Shown here one piece after another: positions 1 through 8,216 of a DNA stretch of 42,632 bases (positions within the stretch are counted from its first letter, which is position 1; each line of letters opens with the position of its first letter). The position numbers were made by a program, and so were the translations under genes. The stretch covers positions 1 through 42,632 of the forward strand of contig JAAVFP010000040.1 of assembly GCA_014800735.1 (NCBI GenBank). Direction: 5' to 3'. Below the pieces are notes generated by a model. That model was not told where the DNA came from, made no database searches, and saw only the letters and a list, made by a program, of their open reading frames with translations. Source of the stretch: Bacteroidales bacterium (GTDB taxonomy: Bacteria; Bacteroidota; Bacteroidia; Bacteroidales; Muribaculaceae).

Positions 1-99
1 GTTCCTGAAATTGAGCATCATCTGAGAGACTTTGATAAAACCATAGTTCGTTTCCGTTCAAGGGAAGAGGCCGACGAATTTATAGAATCGTTGAAATGA
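1..99 (+). CDS. C-terminal end of an unknown protein (partial at window edge)
   Basis: An open frame enters from the left edge and ends at a TGA, giving the last 32 residues, which finish ADEFIESLK. The piece is acidic and probably helical. Nothing in it allows a family assignment. A hairpin follows directly after the stop, which supports a genuine gene end here. Its frame is open from the first base, so the gene starts outside the window. Confidence 0.55.
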   Translation, partial: VPEIEHHLRDFDKTIVRFRSREEADEFIESLK

Positions 100-103
100 A
101 AAA

Positions 104-139
104 GCGGATAACTCCGACTGTGTAGCCAGAGTTATCCGC
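104..139. terminator. Intrinsic hairpin between convergent genes
   Basis: A perfect 11-bp inverted repeat (104-114 GCGGATAACTC with 129-139) with a 14-base loop lies between the end of the left-edge gene and the end of the small minus-strand gene. There is no long T tract on either side, so termination strength is uncertain, but the position fits a bidirectional terminator. Confidence 0.6.
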
Positions 140-158
140 CTTATATGTGCTTTAAAGA

Positions 159-446
159 TTATTTCTTTTTATTCTCTTTGATAATGTTGAGGTTGATGTT
201 GCCGTATCGTTTGTAGTGGGCGAACAGTTGGTCCATCGCGTCAGCCGAGAGTAACGGGATTCTGTCTTTGCCGGGATTACGGTCTGCTAACTTTGCTACG
301 ATGGTTCGGATATGGGTTGTTCCGAATGGTTCTTCAAACATGTGTTTTACGAAGCGGGCGATAATCTCGCCTCTGAGTCGTAGGAATTTTCCGACGTTAT
401 AGCCCAGATGCTTCAGGTCTTCTTTCGACAGATGATCACTCCACAA
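159..446 (-). CDS. Hypothetical protein, probably a gene remnant
   Basis: A 95-codon frame ending in a Lys-rich tail (IIKENKKK). The only in-frame start is a TTG at 446; the frame stays open about 20 codons further upstream to a stop near 505 without any ATG. I see no ribosome binding site. This suggests either a short gene with a TTG start or the 3' part of a longer gene that lost its 5' end. The protein is basic and probably helical (for example KFLRLRGEIIARFVKHMFEE). I do not recognise a family. It sits in AT-rich DNA beside the HipA-tail/peptidase cassette, consistent with a patchwork of acquired fragments. Confidence 0.4.
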   Translation of the reverse strand: MWSDHLSKEDLKHLGYNVGKFLRLRGEIIARFVKHMFEEPFGTTHIRTIVAKLADRNPGKDRIPLLSADAMDQLFAHYKRYGNINLNIIKENKKK

Positions 447-516
447 TTGAACTGAATACCCTAGATACGAATAAATACACTCATTACATAAGGAATCAAA
501 CGGATATTATTACAAT

Positions 517-1470
517 TTATGTATAGTAGTTTATAACTATTAAATCATCGATAATTACTTTATAGCTAACTTCTTCGCTAATGCACCAAAATGGATAATT
601 ACCGCAGACACTTCCTGTTGTAATGCAACAATTCCATGGTGCATACTTTGGAAGGGGGCTTCCAGGGTCAAGACATAATATTTTTGTGATTTTATCATCA
701 CTATCAATTTCTGCCCCAATAGCTACAAGGAAATGCCCACCATTTGGGAAACGCGTAGATATTATGACAGGTACATCTTGTGATAAGTATTCGTAAATAC
801 GTTCAACGGTTTTAGCCGGATCCTCAGGGTTATGACGTTTTACCAATAATTCGGGACATAATATGCTAATATCTCTACGGAGACAAATGCTTGAATATCC
901 CTTGCGTATGAAACCCTGTTGTTCATAGAAATAACTTAGAAAGCGATCTCTTGTTTTTCTATGGTCTAAGGAATCATTATCAATACTTACTTCTTCGGCA
1001 CTTAGGTAACCAAGGATTAGTAGAGCCATTGTTAATGAATAAACACCACAAGCTCCATCAAGTTCTCCTTGACGGTAATGAGCCTTTACCCATTTTCCAG
1101 AGGCATCCTTGCATTCGACTCCATGACGATTAAATCGAATTTTATCAATAATTTCAATAGTGTTCATTAGAGTTATAATTTGAGCTGCAATATTTGATTG
1201 GTAAATCCATTTATTAAAGCGTAGTGCAAACATATCAATGTCGCGTAGCGGTAGTCCGAGTTTTCGAGCTTCACTACGCCATGATTTCATCGCTGATTTT
1301 ACTTTATCAATGATGTCCTTAGCTTTTTCAGTCGAAAGCATATATTCTCCGACTGATTCCAATAGTATATCCAAGTTTGACTCACTTGTTGAACTATTGA
1401 TGAGCAGACTTTGATTATCTGAAAGTGTCGGATTGATGTCGTAGGCCGGGGACAGTTCCCAACTATACAT
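517..1470 (-). CDS. C39-like cysteine peptidase with a HipA C-terminal tail at its N-terminus
   Basis: The 317-residue product has two unrelated parts. Residues 1 to about 90 (MYSWELSPAYDINPT, then a segment with IIDKVKSAMKSWRSEARKLG) match the end of HipA-family toxin kinases, starting inside the kinase fold; the ATP-binding and catalytic parts are absent. From about residue 102 comes a papain-like, C39-type domain: Q134 and C141 in RQGELDGACGVYSL, H246 in NGGHFLVAIG and D268 in LCLDPGSP form a plausible oxyanion Gln/Cys/His/Asp set. The ATG chosen overlaps the stop of the upstream gene by 8 bases (ATGTATAG), so translation may be coupled. An alternative is the ATG at 1167, which would give a peptidase of 216 residues without the HipA tail. 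The family and peptidase fold are read from motifs; substrate and role are unknown. AT-rich compared with flanking operons, so probably acquired. Confidence 0.6.
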   Translation of the reverse strand: MYSWELSPAYDINPTLSDNQSLLINSSTSESNLDILLESVGEYMLSTEKAKDIIDKVKSAMKSWRSEARKLGLPLRDIDMFALRFNKWIYQSNIAAQIITLMNTIEIIDKIRFNRHGVECKDASGKWVKAHYRQGELDGACGVYSLTMALLILGYLSAEEVSIDNDSLDHRKTRDRFLSYFYEQQGFIRKGYSSICLRRDISILCPELLVKRHNPEDPAKTVERIYEYLSQDVPVIISTRFPNGGHFLVAIGAEIDSDDKITKILCLDPGSPLPKYAPWNCCITTGSVCGNYPFWCISEEVSYKVIIDDLIVINYYT

Positions 1471-2050
1471 TGAATTTCCCGTTAAGAAAGTTATAGATAT
1501 ACTTAGAATTGTTCCCTTGTCTAATAAGGGAAACAATTTCCAAACAAATTTCTTTAACTATAGGATTAATGCGTTGTATCTTATTCAATCGCTCCACACA
1601 CATATCACAAAAATCAAATCCACATGACATAGAATTATTCAAATAGCCACATGAGTAATTAAAGATCCTTCTTATAGCCTTATCCAAGGGTGTTTCTCGG
1701 TATAGAATTTCTTTTGCGTCATTAATTAACTCACCTGCAACACGAGATTGCTCAATGCCTATCTTATAGATATTGATTAAGTCCTGTTTATGTTGGCACT
1801 CGGCTTCAGACATAATTAATTGACTCTTAGTAGAGTGTTTTGGCTTTGAGGAGTCTAAAATTAAGTCAACAGGACTTGATGTCACCATACTATACAAGTG
1901 ATTGTATGCGGCTTTCTTAGGATTTGCCCAACCCATGCCTCGTTTACCATATCCTGGTATAATTTCTCTTAATAGGGCACGTTTTAACGCACCAGTAGTC
2001 ATTGCAGAAATACTACGTTTAAGTGATGGTTTTCTAAAGCCGAATTTCAT
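1463..2050 (-). CDS. Accessory protein of unknown function, partner of the C39-like peptidase
   Basis: A 195-aa protein with a strongly basic N-terminus (MKFGFRKPSLKRSISAMTTG, then KRALLREIIPGYGKRGMGW and NPKKAAYNHLYS). A comparable basic N-terminal pattern occurs, from memory, in hypothetical proteins of mobile elements in Firmicutes and other groups, so a conserved accessory domain is likely. The remainder is helical with four cysteines in a short stretch (CGYLNNSMSCGFDFCDMC), which might bind a metal, though the spacing is irregular. No signal peptide or membrane segment. It lies directly upstream of the peptidase gene and overlaps it by 8 bases, so the two are probably co-translated. AT-rich. 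Function unknown. Confidence 0.5.
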   Translation of the reverse strand: MKFGFRKPSLKRSISAMTTGALKRALLREIIPGYGKRGMGWANPKKAAYNHLYSMVTSSPVDLILDSSKPKHSTKSQLIMSEAECQHKQDLINIYKIGIEQSRVAGELINDAKEILYRETPLDKAIRRIFNYSCGYLNNSMSCGFDFCDMCVERLNKIQRINPIVKEICLEIVSLIRQGNNSKYIYNFLNGKFNV

Positions 2051-2412
2051 ACTGTGTATTTTTGTGGTGAATGTATATTACTTTTTGGGGGCACGTTGAC
2101 GATGTTTTAAGCTTAAATCTTGTAGTATACGACCGAGGGTATCCTACTTTGCTAACAGCAGGAGATTGTCATCAAGTTGCAGAGCATAGAGAACATGTGC
2201 ACACTGTCCACACACTGTCCACGCACTCACCGCCAAAAGTATCCACCTTATCATGATTTGCAATCTTCAAAGTAGCAAGGGCTTCCCAAGTCATTCAAAA
2301 ATTCGGCAAACGCATTGAGCAGACAGTCAGCCTTGCTGATTTAATAGTGAGATGTCAAAGTTATCCGATTTTTGAACATTAAAATTTACGCACATAAATA
2401 GCTTATTAGCAA
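2051..2412. other. AT-rich spacer between accessory cassette and mnmE, possible coding scar
   Basis: No convincing gene. It contains an imperfect tandem direct repeat (ACACTGTCCAC twice, around 2202-2224). On the minus strand there is a start-less open stretch of about 29 codons running from a stop near 2340 to a TGA near 2253, reading ISKADCLLNAFAEFLNDLG and ending FEDCKS. Its composition looks protein-like, so it may be the tail of a lost gene, but it is too short to assign. No clear terminator for mnmE is visible here. Confidence 0.35.
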
Positions 2413-3783
2413 CTATTTACCCACACAAAACCGCGAGAAGATGGTTGCGAGGATTTCTGGGGTGGAGATGGTGCCGGTGATGGCGCTGAGGTGGTGGAGG
2501 GTTTCGCGGAGGTCCTGGGCCACGAGGTCGGCAGGGATGCCGCTGCGGAGTGCGTCGGCGGTAGCGCTGATGCTGCGGGTAGCGGCGGCTATGGCCTCGG
2601 CATGGCGGGCGTTGGTCAGGATTACGTCGTCGTCGCTGCCCTCCTCTGCTATCAAGGCTGTCATTTTATCAGTAAGTTCATCAATTCCCTGACCATTCAA
2701 GGCACTGATGGCCACTACACTACCCTGCTCTACTGCCAGGGACGGCGCAGGAGCACAGTCGGTTTTGTTAATGGCGTAAATTACGTGAGCTTCGGCCGCG
2801 GCCAATTCGGCCAACAGTTCCTCATCCACAGGTTGGGTGGCGTCAATAACGGCGATGATAATGCGGGCCTGCTGCATGGCCCGGCGCGAGCGTTCGATGC
2901 CTATGCGTTCGATGCTGTCGTCGGTTGCGCGCAGTCCGGCCGTGTCGATAAACCGGAAAAGATAGTCGCCAAGCTCGATTGTTTCCTCAATAGTGTCGCG
3001 GGTGGTGCCGTGGATGTCGCTCACGATGGCACGGTCGTCGCCCAGTAGCGCGTTGAGCAGCGAGGATTTACCGGCATTCGTTCGGCCCACTATCGCCACG
3101 GGAATACCATCCTTGATGGCCGCTCCGCGGGCAAAGGTGGCTCCGAGCCGCTGCAATTCGCCGTGTACTTCATCGGCAAGCTCAATCAGGCGCTGACGCG
3201 AGGCGAATTCCACCTCTTCCTCCGAAAAATCCAACTCAAGCTCAAGCAGCGAAGCCAGGTCGAGCAGTTCGGCACGGAGAGCGTCGAGCTTGCGCGAAAT
3301 GCCACCGCGCATCTGGCTGACAGCAATGCGGTGCGAGGCGCGCGACGATGATGCGATAAGGTCGGCAACAGCCTCGGCTTCAGCAAGGTCAAGCTTACCG
3401 GCCAGGAACGCACGGCGCGTGAATTCACCGGGATTGGCCAGGCGGCAACCGGCCGCAACGAGCAAGCTGATGAGCTGACGCTGAATCCACCGCGAACCAT
3501 GGATGGAAAGCTCCACCACATCCTCGCCCGTAAACGAATTAGGACCGCGGAACACCGTTGCCACACCCTGGTCAAGCACCGAACCATCGGCAGGGTCGAT
3601 AATCGTACCCAGGTGGGCTGTGTGGCTCGCCACGCCAGCCAACGGTTTGCCCCGCCACAGCTTGTCCACACACTCGAGCGCCTTGGCACCACTGATGCGG
3701 GCAACAGCAATGCCGCCCACACCGGGGGCCGTGGATATGGCGCAAATGGTATCCGTCGAGTCAAAAAGTCCTTCCATCATCAT
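2413..3783 (-). CDS. mnmE: tRNA modification GTPase MnmE (TrmE)
   Basis: MnmE with MnmG adds the carboxymethylaminomethyl or related group to wobble U34 of certain tRNAs. The 456-aa protein has the usual length and order: N-terminal folate-binding domain (TICAISTAPGVGGIAVARISG), helical domain, inserted G domain with GRTNAGKSSL (G1, near residue 235), DTAG (G3) and NKTD (G4), and the C-terminal FCVGK motif whose Cys is essential in the family. The ATG overlaps the TAA of the upstream nuclease gene by one base (TAATG); two further in-frame ATGs follow immediately, so the exact start could be two codons later. Last gene of the bioA-bioF-nuclease-mnmE series. Confidence 0.97.
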   Translation of the reverse strand: MMMEGLFDSTDTICAISTAPGVGGIAVARISGAKALECVDKLWRGKPLAGVASHTAHLGTIIDPADGSVLDQGVATVFRGPNSFTGEDVVELSIHGSRWIQRQLISLLVAAGCRLANPGEFTRRAFLAGKLDLAEAEAVADLIASSSRASHRIAVSQMRGGISRKLDALRAELLDLASLLELELDFSEEEVEFASRQRLIELADEVHGELQRLGATFARGAAIKDGIPVAIVGRTNAGKSSLLNALLGDDRAIVSDIHGTTRDTIEETIELGDYLFRFIDTAGLRATDDSIERIGIERSRRAMQQARIIIAVIDATQPVDEELLAELAAAEAHVIYAINKTDCAPAPSLAVEQGSVVAISALNGQGIDELTDKMTALIAEEGSDDDVILTNARHAEAIAAATRSISATADALRSGIPADLVAQDLRETLHHLSAITGTISTPEILATIFSRFCVGK

Positions 3784-4640
3784 TATCGCTTGCGTCGGGT
3801 CCAGTTTTTATAATTTGCAGCGGCTTCCACCTGTGCCTCGACCTCGTCGGGGAGAGCCGAGAAAAAGTCGTAGCCCGTGATGGCCTCAACCTGATCCACC
3901 GACACTGCCAGTGCCTCAATCTGGTCGTTGACAGGCGAATTGGGCATGATGAACCCGATGGCGCGCGGCGGGTTGGCATAAGGCGCAAGGATAACCTTGA
4001 AAAAGCGTTCGGGAACCGACACTCCGCTCGCGCCGATTGTGCGCGGAAGTTCATCGGTCAGCACCGGACCGGCAATGATTACGATGCTGCTGTCGCGCAG
4101 AGCCCACGTGCGGCACATCTGCTCAAGCGAGTTCCACTTTCCGCCGTTCAGCCCGTGGTCCTGCGGACACATGTTGGTCAGATAGTGACAATCCAGCATG
4201 GCCTGTTCGCTCCACTTCATGTCGGCCGCCGGGGCCATGTGGCCGCGGTCGAAGCCGCTGCCCTTATAGTCGTTCAGCGTCGGGCAGCCGTACACGTCCG
4301 GGTCGGGGCGGAAAGCGTTGTTTCGTGGAAACTGACCGTTGGCTTTCTCGGCCGTCAGCTCCCAGGCCACATAGTTGGGCAGATGATGCGTGGGGTTGAA
4401 CGAAACGAAAAATCCTGTGTACTGCTTGGTGATTTCAGGCGTTTCATCCGGAATCGTCACGGCAAGCAGGTCGGAATCGGCAAGTTCAAATCCACGGCTC
4501 GGTTCGTCCTCGCAACAGGCAAAAAGCGTCAGGGCCGACGAAAGCCCCAGGAAAATCAGCGTAAGAATCAAATTGCGCACCTTGCGGCGGCGGTTATCGC
4601 GCCTGCGGCGGGGCGACTTTTTATTGCGTCGTGCAGTCAT
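3783..4640 (-). CDS. DNA/RNA non-specific endonuclease (NUC1 type), probably a lipoprotein
   Basis: This 285-aa protein belongs to the beta-beta-alpha-Me nuclease family. The catalytic motif is DRGHMAPA, in which the His is the general base, with a downstream Asn-rich region (LTNMCPQ, LNGGKWNSLE) that supplies the metal ligand Asn in the family. Before it is a very basic stretch (about residues 1-22, MTARRNKKSPRRRRDNRRRK), a hydrophobic segment (LILTLIFLGLSSALTLFA) and then CC; LFAC resembles a lipobox, so it is probably exported and anchored as a lipoprotein. It starts 25 bases after bioF and ends overlapping mnmE, so it is carried within a housekeeping operon. Role inferred: degradation of nucleic acid outside the cytoplasm. 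Confidence 0.9.
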   Translation of the reverse strand: MTARRNKKSPRRRRDNRRRKVRNLILTLIFLGLSSALTLFACCEDEPSRGFELADSDLLAVTIPDETPEITKQYTGFFVSFNPTHHLPNYVAWELTAEKANGQFPRNNAFRPDPDVYGCPTLNDYKGSGFDRGHMAPAADMKWSEQAMLDCHYLTNMCPQDHGLNGGKWNSLEQMCRTWALRDSSIVIIAGPVLTDELPRTIGASGVSVPERFFKVILAPYANPPRAIGFIMPNSPVNDQIEALAVSVDQVEAITGYDFFSALPDEVEAQVEAAANYKNWTRRKR

Positions 4641-4665
4641 CTATCTTTTTATAGTGTAAGTAGTT

Positions 4666-5802
4666 TTAAATCAATTTAGCAAGCGCGTCACCGAGACCGG
4701 CGAAGCAATCGGGCGTCAGTCCGGCCGATAGGCTGAAGCGAAGGCGGTCCGTGCCCGGCGGAACGGTGGGCACACGGATTGGCAGCACATCGAAGCCGGC
4801 CTCCTTCAAGCCTGCCGACAGTGCAACAGCCCTCTGCGGCGAGCCAACGACCAGCGGCTGGATGTGCCCCCGGCTTGTGCCGCCAAAGGGCCGGAGAATA
4901 GCGGAAAGAGCCTGTGCGTTGGATGCCAGCTGCTGCCGGAGCGTGTCCGCCCCCATCGCCGTCCGGAACATGAAGCGGCTCCACTTCAGATTGACAGGGG
5001 GCAACGAAGTGGAGAAAATAAAGCTGCGGGCGCGGTTCACAAGGAACTCACGCACCGGCGCATCCACCACCGCATAGGCGCCCACCGAGGCAAGCGCCTT
5101 GCCGAAGGTGCCGATAATCACGTCGGCTGCCCTGCCCCTGCGTTCCGCTTCATGAGCCAACCCGAGTCCGGCCGGGCCCTCCACACCAACGGCGTGAGCC
5201 TCGTCGATGTAAAGCATCGCACCCTCGTAGCGGTCACGCACATCGAGCAACGCTTCCACATCGCTGCAGTCACCGTCCATGCTGTACACACTCTCGGCAA
5301 TAATCAGCAGCCTGTAGCCCTCGGCAGCGGCCTTTTCGGCCAGGCGCTCCAAGTGGGCATAATCATTGTGGCGGAAGCGCGCAAATGGCGCTCCGCTCAG
5401 GCGGATACCGTCAATAATACTGGCATGCACAAGCTTGTCAGCGAGGATATAAGTTCCTTTAATAGCACCGAGCGCACCGATAATGCCAGTGTTGGCATGA
5501 TAGCCGCTGTTGAACAGCAATGCCGGGCGCCCGTAGGCCTCCTCAATCAGAGCCTCAAGTGCCTTGGCCTCGTGTTGGCGCGCAGCAAGCAGACGCGATG
5601 CGGAGGCCGACATGGCCATATCGCGCGCGGTGCAGTCAAACTCCGCAAAAAAATCACGCCGCAGGTCCGCGCACTCAGCCAATCCCAGATAGTCGTTGGA
5701 ACTCAGGTCCACCCGGCCGCATCCGGCCGCATCCTCCGGCACTCGGCGCAGGTTGCCCTCGGCTTCGAGCGTGGCAAGGGTCGCATCAATAATTTTCCTC
5801 AT
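4666..5802 (-). CDS. bioF: 8-amino-7-oxononanoate synthase (BioF)
   Basis: A PLP enzyme that condenses pimeloyl-ACP (or CoA) with alanine in biotin synthesis. The 378-aa product shows the substrate loop ([12 protein letters not shown]), [15 protein letters not shown] (D200 and H203 contact PLP) and the Schiff-base lysine K235 in [10 protein letters not shown] chose the ATG of [20 protein letters not shown]; the frame extends 16 codons upstream, but that part lies inside bioA and does not resemble BioF. With this start bioF overlaps bioA by 17 bases, implying coupled translation. Alternatives in the alpha-oxoamine synthase family (Kbl, serine palmitoyltransferase) are less likely next to bioA. 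Confidence 0.93.
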   Translation of the reverse strand: MRKIIDATLATLEAEGNLRRVPEDAAGCGRVDLSSNDYLGLAECADLRRDFFAEFDCTARDMAMSASASRLLAARQHEAKALEALIEEAYGRPALLFNSGYHANTGIIGALGAIKGTYILADKLVHASIIDGIRLSGAPFARFRHNDYAHLERLAEKAAAEGYRLLIIAESVYSMDGDCSDVEALLDVRDRYEGAMLYIDEAHAVGVEGPAGLGLAHEAERRGRAADVIIGTFGKALASVGAYAVVDAPVREFLVNRARSFIFSTSLPPVNLKWSRFMFRTAMGADTLRQQLASNAQALSAILRPFGGTSRGHIQPLVVGSPQRAVALSAGLKEAGFDVLPIRVPTVPPGTDRLRFSLSAGLTPDCFAGLGDALAKLI

Positions 5803-7084
5803 CGGCAATAATCTCCAGCAGGTTACGGCACAGGAAGCATAACTGTTCATCGGTGATTACATAGGGCGGCATAATGTAGACGTTGCGGCCAAAGGGGCGA
5901 ATCCACACCCCGCGGCGCACACACTCACGCTGGAACTTGCCCACATCTACACTACGCTTCATTTCCACCACACCAATCGAACCCAGCACGCGCACATCGG
6001 CCACCGTGGGGCGCCCGGCAGCCGGAGCAAGCTCGCGGCGCATCACCTCGGCCAAGTGCTTCACGCGGCCTTCCATGTCCTGCTCACGGAGCATTTTGAG
6101 CGACTCCACAGCAATGGCGCAGCTGAGCGGATTGCCCATGAAGGTGGGTCCGTGCATCAGCACGCCCGCTTCGCCGCGCGAGATAGTGTCGGCCACATTC
6201 TGCGTGGTCAGCACAGCACTCATGGTCAGATATCCTGCCGTCAGGCCCTTGCCAATGGTCATGATGTCCGGCTCCACACCGGCATGCTCCCAGGCAAAGA
6301 AGCGGCCCGTGCGCCAGAAGCCCGTGGCAATTTCATCGAAAATCAGCAGCACGCCGTAGCGGTCGCACAGCTCGCGCACCTGGCGCAGATACTCGGGGTG
6401 GTAGAACCACATTCCGCCAGCACCCTGCACCACGGGCTCAAGGATCACGGCGGCAAGCTCATCGTGCTTCTCCTCGATCAGGCTGCGCATCGGCTCAATG
6501 TCGGCAGGATTCCATTCGCCGTCGAAGCGCGAGCGCGGCTGAGGCACGAAATACCGCACCGGCAGCGCCAATCCGAAGGCACCGTGCATACCCGTCACGG
6601 GGTCGCACACACTCATCGCATTCCACGTGTCGCCGTGATATCCGCTGCGTATGGTTGCAAAGTTTGTCTTGGCATGGCTGCCACTGGCCGATATGGCATA
6701 CTGCACAGCCATTTTCATGGCCACTTCAACAGCCACCGAGCCCGAGTCGGCATAAAAAATATTGTGCATCGAGGGGGGAGCCACCTCCAGCAGTGCTTTG
6801 CCGAGCTCAACGGCCGGTTCGTGTGTGAATCCACCGAACATCACATGGCTCATCTTGCTCAACTGGGCCTCCGCAGCGCGATTAATACGCTCATTATTAT
6901 AGCCGTGGATAGCACACCACCACGACGACATTCCGTCCACCAGTTCAGTGCCGTCGGCCAGACGTATAACAGCCCCTTCGGCCGAAGCTACCTTGTAGGT
7001 CGGCAGAGGGTCGATAGTAGAAGTATAAGGATGCCACAGGTGCTCACGGTCCCAGGCATCATGCAAAACAGATTCTGAATCCAT
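5786..7084 (-). CDS. bioA: Adenosylmethionine-8-amino-7-oxononanoate aminotransferase (BioA)
   Basis: A class III PLP aminotransferase that converts KAPA to DAPA, the step after BioF. The 432-aa sequence has the family N-terminus (HLWHPYTST), the [12 protein letters not shown] motif, [21 protein letters not shown] with the PLP Asp, and the catalytic lysine near residue 279 in [11 protein letters not shown]; the C-terminal [13 protein letters not shown] is also typical. First gene of its operon. A TAAATTTG -7 box ends only about 5 bases before the ATG, so either the mRNA is nearly leaderless or translation starts at the in-frame TTG six codons in, which would give a family-like N-terminus. Confidence 0.96.
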   Translation of the reverse strand: MDSESVLHDAWDREHLWHPYTSTIDPLPTYKVASAEGAVIRLADGTELVDGMSSWWCAIHGYNNERINRAAEAQLSKMSHVMFGGFTHEPAVELGKALLEVAPPSMHNIFYADSGSVAVEVAMKMAVQYAISASGSHAKTNFATIRSGYHGDTWNAMSVCDPVTGMHGAFGLALPVRYFVPQPRSRFDGEWNPADIEPMRSLIEEKHDELAAVILEPVVQGAGGMWFYHPEYLRQVRELCDRYGVLLIFDEIATGFWRTGRFFAWEHAGVEPDIMTIGKGLTAGYLTMSAVLTTQNVADTISRGEAGVLMHGPTFMGNPLSCAIAVESLKMLREQDMEGRVKHLAEVMRRELAPAAGRPTVADVRVLGSIGVVEMKRSVDVGKFQRECVRRGVWIRPFGRNVYIMPPYVITDEQLCFLCRNLLEIIADEENY

Positions 7085-7088
7085 AATG

Positions 7089-7096
7089 CAAATTTA
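7089..7096 (-). promoter_or_regulatory. -7 element upstream of bioA
   Basis: On the minus strand the sequence reads TAAATTTG, a perfect match to the Bacteroidota -7 consensus TAnnTTTG. No good -33 TTTG is found at 19 bases spacing. It would place transcription initiation almost on the bioA ATG. Confidence 0.5.
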
Positions 7097-7207
7097 CGCA
7101 CAATTCGCCAAAAATCCACGCACCCTTAGGGATATTTTAACCTGGCTGCTAAAAAGCCTACATCACTGGTGGCACATAAAAATGGAACATTAGTGAAATA
7201 ATTTCAT

Positions 7208-7215
7208 TACTTTTG
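7208..7215 (+). promoter_or_regulatory. -7 element of the KilA-N gene
   Basis: TACTTTTG fits TAnnTTTG and lies about 28 bases before the ATG at 7243. Its position argues that codons upstream of that ATG in the same frame are not translated. The -33 region is poor. Confidence 0.55.
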
Positions 7216-7242
7216 TGCGTTCAACCAAATATCAAATTTCCA

Positions 7243-8052
7243 ATGGCAAAAATCACAGTTCAAAATACTAATATCAGTGTCATAAATCTGAATGGCGAAG
7301 ACTATGTATCCATCACGGACCTTGCCCGGTATAAAAGCGACGATCCTACAGCTGTAATCAGTAATTGGATGCGTAATCGCAACACCGTCGAGTATCTTGG
7401 TATTTGGGAAAGTCTATATAACCCTCATTTCAACCCCCTCGAATTCGAGGGGTTTAGAAAAGAGGCAGGCCTGAATGCCTTCACACTATCTCCAAAAAAA
7501 TGGATTGAAACAACTAATGCCATAGGATTAATTTCCAAATCCGGCCGTTATGGCGGAACTTATGCCCATAAAGATATTGCATTTAAATTCGCTAGCTGGA
7601 TTTCAGTTGAATTTGAACTATATATAGTAAAAGAGTTCCAGAGATTAAAAGCTGAAGAACAGAAAAACCTGGGGTGGTCTGCTAAGCGAGAATTGTCGAA
7701 AATAAACTATCATATTCATACTGATGCAATTAAGCATAACCTTATTCCCGCGGAAGTAACGAAAACCCAAGCAAGTATAATTTATGCTAATGAAGCCGAT
7801 GTATTGAACGTGGCCTTATTCGGACTCACTGCAAAGCAATGGCGTGAGGCCAATCCTGACTTGAAAGGGAATATTCGTGACTATGCCTCCGTGAATGAAC
7901 TAATATGCCTGTCGAATATGGAAAATTTAAATGCCTTATTTATTGAGCAGGGTATGACGCAAAGCGACCGACTGCTTAAACTTAACCAGATAGCTATTCA
8001 TCAAATCAGTATATTGGAAAATGATATAAGCGGAAGAAAATTATTGAGATAA
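7243..8052 (+). CDS. KilA-N domain protein, phage-type
   Basis: A 269-aa cytoplasmic protein. The N-terminal 115 residues carry a KilA-N domain: YVSITDLARYKSDDP, then ISNWMRNRNTVEYLGIWESL, TLSPKKWIETTNAIGLISK and GGTYAHKDIAFKFASWISVEF ending in FELYIVKEFQRLK. KilA-N is a DNA-binding fold common in phages and integrated elements. The C-terminal half (LTAKQWREANPDLKGNIRDYA, then SVNELICLSNMENLN) is the usual tail of the Bacteroidota members. The ATG of MAKITVQN is chosen because the -7 box lies just upstream. It is AT-rich and stands alone between two housekeeping operons with no integrase nearby, so it looks like acquired cargo. Regulatory target unknown. Confidence 0.9.
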   Translation: MAKITVQNTNISVINLNGEDYVSITDLARYKSDDPTAVISNWMRNRNTVEYLGIWESLYNPHFNPLEFEGFRKEAGLNAFTLSPKKWIETTNAIGLISKSGRYGGTYAHKDIAFKFASWISVEFELYIVKEFQRLKAEEQKNLGWSAKRELSKINYHIHTDAIKHNLIPAEVTKTQASIIYANEADVLNVALFGLTAKQWREANPDLKGNIRDYASVNELICLSNMENLNALFIEQGMTQSDRLLKLNQIAIHQISILENDISGRKLLR

Positions 8053-8161
8053 AAAAAGCTTTATATAATCAATTGTTATATAATACCTTGCCATTAGTTT
8101 GACTTCTTTATTCCCTTTATCTGCAACATACACTTTTTTCCTGAGGAGCATAAATTGTACA

Positions 8162-8190
8162 TTGGCGCACCATTTCGTGTAGTAACTTTG
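8162..8190 (+). promoter_or_regulatory. Promoter of the DUF6291-like gene
   Basis: TTG at 8162-8164 is followed after 18 bases by TAACTTTG at 8183-8190, close to the Bacteroidota -33/-7 pattern. The ATG follows 27 bases after the box. Confidence 0.65.
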
Positions 8191-8216
8191 CCATCACAAA
8201 ACTAATACTACCGAAA

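Noticed and set aside
2200-2230. Tandem ACACTGTCCAC as an origin iteron or start of a CRISPR array
   Set aside because: Only two copies, no spacing regularity and no replication protein nearby.
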